From CAZSTA01 sp964609495 [NCBI: uncultured bacterium] (GTDB lineage Bacteria; CAZSTA01): a stretch of 6,552 nt of DNA. This document shows positions 1-4,127 of this stretch, in pieces. The stretch lies in NCBI GenBank assembly GCA_964609495.1, contig CAZSTA010000016.1:7691-14242 (forward strand), written 5' to 3'. Position 1 is the stretch's first letter, and every line of letters begins with the position of its first letter. Both the position numbers and the translations under genes were made by a program. The notes below the pieces were generated by a model, which was not told where the DNA came from, did not search any database, and worked only from the letters and a program-made list of their open reading frames with translations.

Positions 1-1
1 G

Positions 2-109
2 GAGAATTTAGCTAGTACCTCCTCGGAAGTAGTAGCTAGTGCTTTGGCATCCTCAATAGAGACTGCGAGCGGATATATAGTTCAGGCTAAGAGACTTCTA
101 GGGATGTGA
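2..109 (+). CDS. C-terminal fragment of an unidentified convergent gene
   Basis: This frame is open from the window edge to a TGA at 107-109 and gives 35 residues ending in QAKRLLGM. The composition is protein-like: Ala/Ser-rich, then an amphipathic stretch with IVQAKRLL that could be a C-terminal helix. The other two plus-strand frames hit stops within the first 15 bases. Terminator-like hairpins follow within 120 nt, and the next gene converges from the other side, which fits a real 3' end. I do not recognise the family from so short a piece. It could be a chance open frame, because the opposite strand is also open over part of this stretch (1-81), although without a start codon. Confidence 0.4.
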   Translation, partial: ENLASTSSEVVASALASSIETASGYIVQAKRLLGM

Positions 110-135
110 TCTCCCTCAAAAAATCGGGGACGAAT

Positions 136-184
136 AAAGGGAACTTTTTCACCTTGAGTCCTATTGCCTGCAAAAGTTCCCTTT
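136..184. repeat. 49-bp palindromic repeat, copy 1 (intergenic)
   Basis: The arms AAAGGGAACTTTT (136-148) and AAAAGTTCCCTTT (172-184) are perfect 13-bp inverted repeats around a 23-nt loop. The loop contains ACCTTGAGTCCTATT (151-165). Aligned by eye to 1729-1777 in the same orientation, 44 of 49 positions match without gaps: both arms and the 15-nt loop core are identical, four differences are clustered at 166-169, and one is at 150. Because the loop core is not palindromic, the match reflects common origin rather than independent hairpins. No clear target-site duplication flanks it. It ends at 184, the first base of the next hairpin. Confidence 0.88.
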
Positions 185-222
185 AAAGAGGCACTCTAGG
201 TATCTTATAGAGTGCCTCTTTA
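184..222. terminator. Perfect 15-bp hairpin, likely bidirectional terminator
   Basis: TAAAGAGGCACTCTA (184-198) pairs perfectly with TAGAGTGCCTCTTTA (208-222) around a 9-nt loop. On the plus strand it is followed by an interrupted T-rich tail (CTCTTTATTTAT). On the minus strand the arm ends in CTCTTTAAAG, a weaker tail. It sits between two convergent reading frames, where a shared terminator is expected. The arm begins AAAGAGG, resembling the AAAGGG and AAAGGGG of the palindromic repeats here, so it may belong to the same class of elements. Confidence 0.65.
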
Positions 223-253
223 TTTATCCATTTATTCGCCCCGCTTTCTGAAA

Positions 254-280
254 ATTTATTCAATTATTTACCGAATAAAT
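254..280. repeat. AT-rich 8-bp inverted repeat just after the ferredoxin-ASKHA gene stop
   Basis: ATTTATTC (254-261) pairs with GAATAAAT (273-280) around an 11-nt loop, five bases past the minus-strand stop codon. The motif CGAATAAA also occurs at 131-138 and, inverted, at 231-238, so the 231-238 segment could pair with either 131-138 or 272-279. That allows two mutually exclusive folds in the 3' untranslated RNA. The stem is weak because of its composition, and a functional role is uncertain. Confidence 0.35.
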
Positions 281-285
281 CTCCT

Positions 286-2382
286 TCAAGCTAAGGAATC
301 GGGATCGGGGAAGAACATACTTTCCATAAATACGTTCTGGAAATTCGCGTGTCCACATAGTTCTATATATTCCACATCCTGAGTCACCTGCTCGGCCCTT
401 TCCCGTTCCTTTTTAGATAATAGGGCGATCTTAGCCCCCACTCCGGCCGCATTACCGATCGATTTTATCCTTTCCAAGGGGATCTGGGAGGGAAGCAAGC
501 CGATGATCCGAGCGCTCTGACGATCTATGTAATTGCCGAAAGCTCCTGCCAGAAGCACTTCGTGGATATCATCATCATCGATTCCCAACTCCTCCTTCAA
601 TATCTGGATTCCACTGAGGATAGCTCCCTTCGCTAGCTGGACCTCTCGCACATCCCTCTGAGTCAGGACTATCGGCTCATTGAGCTGGCTTTCCTCTTTC
701 TTGATTAAGATGAAACTCGAGCCGTTCTCACCCTCTACGATCCTCTCTCTCCAAGCAGGACTCAGTCCTTCGGGAGGATCATCGGGATCGCAGATCCTTC
801 CAGTCTCATCTATTATCCTCTTGGTGATGAGAACAGCAACCGCATCTACTAATCCCGAGCCACAGATTCCCTGGGCAGGAACATCTCCTATCGTGGTGAT
901 CGCGATATCATCTCCGCTATCGAATATATGATTGATAGCGCCAGCGGCGGCTCTCATCCCGAATTTGATATGCGCTCCCTCGAAGGCTGGTCCTGCCGCG
1001 GTAGAACAGGATATTAACCTCTTGCTAGAGCCTAGGACTATCTCTCCGTTCGTTCCGATATCTATTGTCAAGCGTATCTCATCGTCCTCATATATAGCAG
1101 AGGCCAGAATGACACCTACCGTATCCGCTCCTACAAAGCCCGCGATATTGGGGAGGGAATAGACCGAGGCGCAGGGATTGATCTTAATCCCCAATTCCCT
1201 CGCTCTAGCCCTTACTGGTTCCTCGACTACTGAGACATAAGGAGCTAAAGCTAGATGAGTAGGATCGAGGGAGAAGAAGAGGTGATGCATACAGGTATTG
1301 CCCACTACAGTCATCTTATATATATCCTTTGCTCCAACTTGACTTTTATCGACTAACTGAGCGATAAGCTCGTTGATAACGCCTATCACACATTCATTTA
1401 GCTTCTCCAGGCCATCCTTCGAGGTGGTAACAAGGTTTATGCGGGATACGACATCATCACCATATACAACTTGCGGATTCATAGCCGAGGCTACCGCTAG
1501 ATCCTCACCAGTGTTGAGATCTAGTAGTCTCCCTACTATGGTGGTAGTTCCAATATCAAAGGCGATGCCATAATTATCGCTAGTTGTATCACAGCATTGA
1601 AATTCCACTATCTGGTCATCGACTATCACCGCGGTTAATTTATTATCCGACTCTCTTACTATCTTGGGAAGGTTACGCAACGTTTGGAGATTAAACCCTA
1701 CTCCCTGAGAGGGAGGAATCCTCCCCTGAAAGGGAACTTTTTTACCTTGAGTCCTATTTGAAGCAAAAGTTCCCTTTTCTACCTCTCCTATTTTATCTAT
1801 GGGGGAGGAATCTCTCCTTGACTCTTCTGTCCTGGTAAGAAGAGGGGTATTCGAAGAATGGGATGGGGGGCTAGATCTTTCTTCTAAACCAGAATTTAAG
1901 TTCGGGATATGCCCCTCTATATTATCGTTTTTATTTTCATTTAACCTGCTATCTATCGCCCTTTTCACCCTCTCCCAATCGGAGATCTGATTCTCCAGAG
2001 AAGATTCCTCTAGCTCTAAATATATCTTCTTAACCTCTGGATCAAGATCTATCTTTCTCTCCACACCTTCGATCAGTACCTTCTGATTAGCTAGCCTAGA
2101 TCTACTGGGAAGAATGACCGCTATATCGCTTTCCACCCTAGTTTGGCAAGCCAATCTATAGCCCATCTCCAATTCTGCGGCGTGAAGGCGGCGCTTCTCC
2201 GTCTCTGTAGGAGGGGAGACGCCATTCATTACTTGCACCTTGCACTTACCACAAGTTCCTCTACCTCCGCAAGTACTCTCCAAGCCGATCCCAGCTAAGA
2301 TGGCAGCCTCCAATATCGTCTCTCCTGCGGGTATAGAAACTATCTTTTTAGTGGGGAAAAATGTAACTTTGACTTTATTCAT
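286..2382 (-). CDS. RACo-type ferredoxin-ASKHA corrinoid-activation protein
   Basis: This 698-aa protein has an N-terminal [2Fe-2S] ferredoxin domain (about residues 3-95) with ligands C38, C44, C47 and C79 in the plant-type spacing C-x5-C-x2-C. A conserved linker segment ends near the SLENQISDWERVKRAI stretch (128-143). A long low-complexity stretch follows (about 145-232), then a domain containing LRNLPKIVRE (235-244). The ASKHA ATPase region runs from about 270 to the end, with DIGTTT (276-281), DIGTNGE (441-447), STAAGPAFEGAHIKFGMRA (460-478), GICGSGLVD (505-513), LAGAFGNYID (611-620) and GNAAGVGA (643-650). Family members use ATP hydrolysis to drive reduction of inactive Co(II) corrinoid proteins to Co(I). 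The ends look complete. AAAGGT and AGGAAGG upstream of the ATG are possible ribosome sites; neither spacing is ideal. The linker holds a translated repeat (residues 203-218). No corrinoid methyltransferase is visible, so the partner is unknown. Confidence 0.93.
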   Translation of the reverse strand: MNKVKVTFFPTKKIVSIPAGETILEAAILAGIGLESTCGGRGTCGKCKVQVMNGVSPPTETEKRRLHAAELEMGYRLACQTRVESDIAVILPSRSRLANQKVLIEGVERKIDLDPEVKKIYLELEESSLENQISDWERVKRAIDSRLNENKNDNIEGHIPNLNSGLEERSSPPSHSSNTPLLTRTEESRRDSSPIDKIGEVEKGTFASNRTQGKKVPFQGRIPPSQGVGFNLQTLRNLPKIVRESDNKLTAVIVDDQIVEFQCCDTTSDNYGIAFDIGTTTIVGRLLDLNTGEDLAVASAMNPQVVYGDDVVSRINLVTTSKDGLEKLNECVIGVINELIAQLVDKSQVGAKDIYKMTVVGNTCMHHLFFSLDPTHLALAPYVSVVEEPVRARARELGIKINPCASVYSLPNIAGFVGADTVGVILASAIYEDDEIRLTIDIGTNGEIVLGSSKRLISCSTAAGPAFEGAHIKFGMRAAAGAINHIFDSGDDIAITTIGDVPAQGICGSGLVDAVAVLITKRIIDETGRICDPDDPPEGLSPAWRERIVEGENGSSFILIKKEESQLNEPIVLTQRDVREVQLAKGAILSGIQILKEELGIDDDDIHEVLLAGAFGNYIDRQSARIIGLLPSQIPLERIKSIGNAAGVGAKIALLSKKERERAEQVTQDVEYIELCGHANFQNVFMESMFFPDPDSLA
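1701..1725. repeat. Two overlapping short palindromes beside repeat copy 2
   Basis: CTCCCT-GAG-AGGGAG (1701-1715) and GGGAGG-AAT-CCTCCC (1711-1725) are two perfect 6-bp-arm, 3-nt-loop hairpins that overlap and are mutually exclusive. They lie inside the ferredoxin-ASKHA coding region and encode part of the linker around RIPPSQG. Only three bases separate them from the 49-bp palindrome at 1729-1777. They may be chance purine/pyrimidine symmetry or remnants of another small palindromic insertion. Confidence 0.5.
1729..1777. repeat. 49-bp palindromic repeat, copy 2 (inside a coding sequence)
   Basis: The arms AAAGGGAACTTTT (1729-1741) and AAAAGTTCCCTTT (1765-1777) are identical to those of copy 1. 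The loop core ACCTTGAGTCCTATT (1744-1758) is also identical. The element lies within the ferredoxin-ASKHA gene and is read on the minus strand without a stop as KGTFASNRTQGKKVPF, residues 203-218. Of the three frames on that strand, one contains a TAG; the frame used and one other are open. The surrounding linker is Ser/Pro/Asn-rich and probably disordered, so an added 16 to 17 residues would be tolerated. Since 49 is not a multiple of three, insertion must have involved extra bases or a compensating change. Confidence 0.9.
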
Positions 2383-2433
2383 CTACCTTTTATTCCTTCC
2401 TTTCAAACTTAAATCTGGTTATGATTGCGACTT

Positions 2434-2501
2434 TAAAGGGGACTTTTGCCGACAAAAATATATAAGGTTAAAAAGTTACCAGAATTCAAAAGTCCCCTTT
2501 A
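2434..2501. repeat. Related palindrome with divergent loop, overlapping the TPR gene stop
   Basis: TAAAGGGGACTTTTG (2434-2448) pairs perfectly over 15 bp with CAAAAGTCCCCTTTA (2487-2501) around a 38-nt AT-rich loop. The arms match those of the 49-bp repeats except that GGGAAC is GGGGAC, and the opposite arm carries the compensating change (GTTCCC to GTCCCC). The loop lacks the ACCTTGAGTCC core. The last three bases supply the TAA stop of the TPR gene. On the minus strand no long T run follows the hairpin, so it is not a textbook terminator, but it may attenuate read-through into the ferredoxin-ASKHA gene or protect the 3' end of the upstream message. Confidence 0.75.
2460..2489 (-). promoter_or_regulatory. 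Possible promoter for the ferredoxin-ASKHA gene
   Basis: On the minus strand TTGAAT (2484-2489) and TTATAT (2460-2465) are separated by 18 bases, resembling sigma-70-type -35 and -10 boxes. Transcription would begin near 2452, about 70 nt before the ATG. The boxes lie in the loop and one arm edge of the palindrome at 2434-2501, so the element may have brought or disrupted a promoter. The region is AT-rich, such matches are common by chance, and the sigma preference of the organism is unknown. Confidence 0.22.
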
Positions 2502-4073
2502 TTTGTTGAGCATTTGCTCAGCCCGATCTAAAAGATATTTAGCTCCCTTATGATCTGGTTGAATTTCGAGAACCGCGGATAATATCGGGATAGCGCTATC
2601 AAGTTCTCCGATATCGTAATATGTTCTTCCCAACCAGTAAAGGGAATCGATGTTGTGTGGATCCAGCTCATAAGCTCTTTCGAACTCCTGAATAGCTAGA
2701 TCGAACTTTCCCAAAGTATAAAGCTCATATCCTAGATTATGATGTCCAGCGGAAGCCTCCTGCTTATCGGGATTAAGATCTAGAAACCTTCCCTGATAAT
2801 CTGCGTAGCCCTCTATATATCCCGTCTTTTTATAAGCTCTTCCTAGCCAGTCGTGAGCTTTGGCAAAGTCGGGATTAAGTTCCACAGCCATCCTCAACTC
2901 CTCAATAGCAGATTCAAGCAGACCCTTCGAGTATAGATCGTATCCCCTCAAATAGTGATTATAAGCATCCACTCCATATTGAGCTTCATCTTTCGTCCTC
3001 TCCAAGAACCATTTCGCCTCGGAGTTATGGGGATCTATTCTGAGGACCTCTTCCCATTCTTCTATCGATTTTCTGAGATTATTGGTCTCTTTATATATCC
3101 TAGCTAGCCAATAGTGTGCTTTGAGGGAGTTATTATCCATCCAGATCGCTTTTTTGAATCTATCAATAGCTTCTTCAGTTCTACGAGCGGTGTAGAGACC
3201 ATAACCCAATTCGAAATACCCTTCCGCCACCATAGCGCGGGTATCTTGCCCATAATCTCCATAAGGATCTAATTCCATAACCCTCTCACACTCCTCAATC
3301 AGCTTAACGTACCATCTGGTTCTATAATATAGAGTGGCAAGATGATAATGAGCCTCGGTATAGTCTGGATCAGCCTCGACAGCTCTCTCAGCATAATTGA
3401 TGGCTTCCTTCCAGAGAGGATTATCGGGGAAACCCTTCTCCCCATATCGCTCGATAGCTCTGTTGGTGTACTCGATCGACTTAGTTAATAAAGCATGAGC
3501 ATCTTCATAGGTATATTCCTCCTCCTCCTCAATTACAGTCACTTCCTCCAGTTCTCTGTTAGCAGACTCTGGTTTGATCAGCTCTAAGCCCTTTAGAATT
3601 TGTTCGACCAATCTGTCCTTGAGCTTGGTGATCTCTCCCTTCTCCCCTTGCGCACCTTGTTGCCAGATGACTTTACCAGATTCTATATCGATCAATTGGA
3701 AGCTGAGCAGGATGTAGGGATCGGCTGATTCATATATCCCGAAGACGAGTAGGTCCGCGGCTAGCTTTTTTCCTACCTGTTGAGCAGTCCTCTTATCCAT
3801 AATCTTCAATTCAGACAGTCCCATCCATTCCCATATTCTTCGCACTTCCTCCTGATCTATCACCTCCACCTTGCCCGCTTTCGATAGGTCGAGGATTAAC
3901 ATACTGAGCAAAGTATTGTTTAACCAATCCAGATTTTCATCTCTACTGAGGCTGGTAAAGGGAAGGATAGCTAAACTCTTCTCGGAAGCCTGTGTTATCG
4001 CGCTAAGCGTGATAATAGAGATAATTATGATTACTGTGAATATCGCTACTCTTGATCCGAAACTACCAGTCAT
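2499..4073 (-). CDS. Exported CsgG/FlgO/TolB-like N-domain plus TPR protein
   Basis: This 524-aa protein starts with a signal peptide: residues 1-8 include one Arg, 9-25 are a strong hydrophobic core, and a cleavage site is plausible after A29 (ITQA/SEKS). Residues about 32-165 match the pattern of CsgG/FlgO/TolB-like periplasmic domains: LAILPFTSLSRDENLDWLNN, KVEVIDQEEVRRIWEWMGLS, then AADLLVFGIYE and a DIESGKVIWQ strand. An acidic segment (EEVTVIEEEEE, 176-186) precedes an array of about seven TPR units from about residue 221 to 510, recognisable by repeated AxxxLGxxYxxxGxxxxAIxxFxxAxxLxP patterns such as 443-472 and 477-507. TPR arrays bind proteins, so a periplasmic scaffold or envelope-assembly role is likely; no catalytic motif is visible. 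The ATG has a strong upstream GAGGAGGAG. It follows the 804-aa protein gene by 54 nt, probably in one transcript. The exact partner cannot be told. Confidence 0.88.
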   Translation of the reverse strand: MTGSFGSRVAIFTVIIIISIITLSAITQASEKSLAILPFTSLSRDENLDWLNNTLLSMLILDLSKAGKVEVIDQEEVRRIWEWMGLSELKIMDKRTAQQVGKKLAADLLVFGIYESADPYILLSFQLIDIESGKVIWQQGAQGEKGEITKLKDRLVEQILKGLELIKPESANRELEEVTVIEEEEEYTYEDAHALLTKSIEYTNRAIERYGEKGFPDNPLWKEAINYAERAVEADPDYTEAHYHLATLYYRTRWYVKLIEECERVMELDPYGDYGQDTRAMVAEGYFELGYGLYTARRTEEAIDRFKKAIWMDNNSLKAHYWLARIYKETNNLRKSIEEWEEVLRIDPHNSEAKWFLERTKDEAQYGVDAYNHYLRGYDLYSKGLLESAIEELRMAVELNPDFAKAHDWLGRAYKKTGYIEGYADYQGRFLDLNPDKQEASAGHHNLGYELYTLGKFDLAIQEFERAYELDPHNIDSLYWLGRTYYDIGELDSAIPILSAVLEIQPDHKGAKYLLDRAEQMLNK

Positions 4074-4078
4074 CTTAT

Positions 4079-4087
4079 CTCCTCCTC
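4079..4087 (-). promoter_or_regulatory. Strong Shine-Dalgarno site of the TPR gene
   Basis: On the minus strand GAGGAGGAG ends five bases before the ATG at 4071-4073, giving near-ideal complementarity to the 16S rRNA tail and fixing the start. It directly abuts a 9-bp inverted repeat arm at 4088-4096, so folding of that stem could affect ribosome access. Confidence 0.8.
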
Positions 4088-4126
4088 GGGATTAACACGG
4101 TCTTTGAAACCCGAAAAGTTAATCCC
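4088..4126. repeat. 9-bp inverted repeat filling the gap before the TPR gene
   Basis: GGGATTAAC (4088-4096) pairs perfectly with GTTAATCCC (4118-4126) around a 21-nt loop, within which CGG (4098-4100) can also pair with CCG (4111-4113). The structure occupies most of the 54-nt gap: one base after the TAG stop of the upstream gene and immediately before the Shine-Dalgarno of the TPR gene. It could be an RNA hairpin controlling translation or processing, or a dimeric-regulator operator. It has no T run, so a terminator is unlikely. Confidence 0.55.
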
Positions 4127-4127
4127 T

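Larger units (their letters stand above)
118..243 (-). terminator. Nested inverted-repeat region, candidate minus-strand terminator
   Basis: An outer inverted repeat joins CGGGGACGAATAAA (125-138) to TTTATTCGCCCCG (231-243), complementary except for one bulged base. It encloses the 49-bp palindromic repeat (136-184) and a perfect 15-bp hairpin (184-222). On the minus strand the outer stem ends in CCCCGA followed by six T residues (complement of 118-123), the usual form of an intrinsic terminator. It lies about 40 to 170 nt past the stop of the ferredoxin-ASKHA gene, so ending that transcript is the simplest role. The outer arm overlaps the first three bases of the 49-bp repeat. The whole could instead be a composite mobile palindromic element. 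Confidence 0.5.

Noticed and set aside
1-81. Open minus-strand frame running off the left edge
   Set aside because: It is bounded by a TGA at 82-84 and has no ATG, GTG or TTG start before the edge, so a gene beginning here is not supported. It is the complement of the better plus-strand candidate.
680-1573. Plus-strand open frames opposite the ferredoxin-ASKHA gene
   Set aside because: They lie wholly antisense to a clearly conserved coding sequence, have no ribosome sites of note and no recognisable motifs, so they are shadows.
286-2382. Apparent abundance of CTAG tetranucleotides
   Set aside because: A rough hand count of about twelve in this gene is close to what base composition predicts, so it only shows that CTAG is not avoided here.
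136-2501. CRISPR array or insertion sequence
   Set aside because: The repeats are palindromic, widely and irregularly spaced, without spacers of uniform length, and no transposase or cas gene is present.
3516-3530. CTC/GAG trinucleotide run resembling a slippage tract or internal ribosome site
   Set aside because: It is only about five units and encodes the acidic EEEEE segment before the TPR array; there is no sign of a frameshift or an internal gene start.
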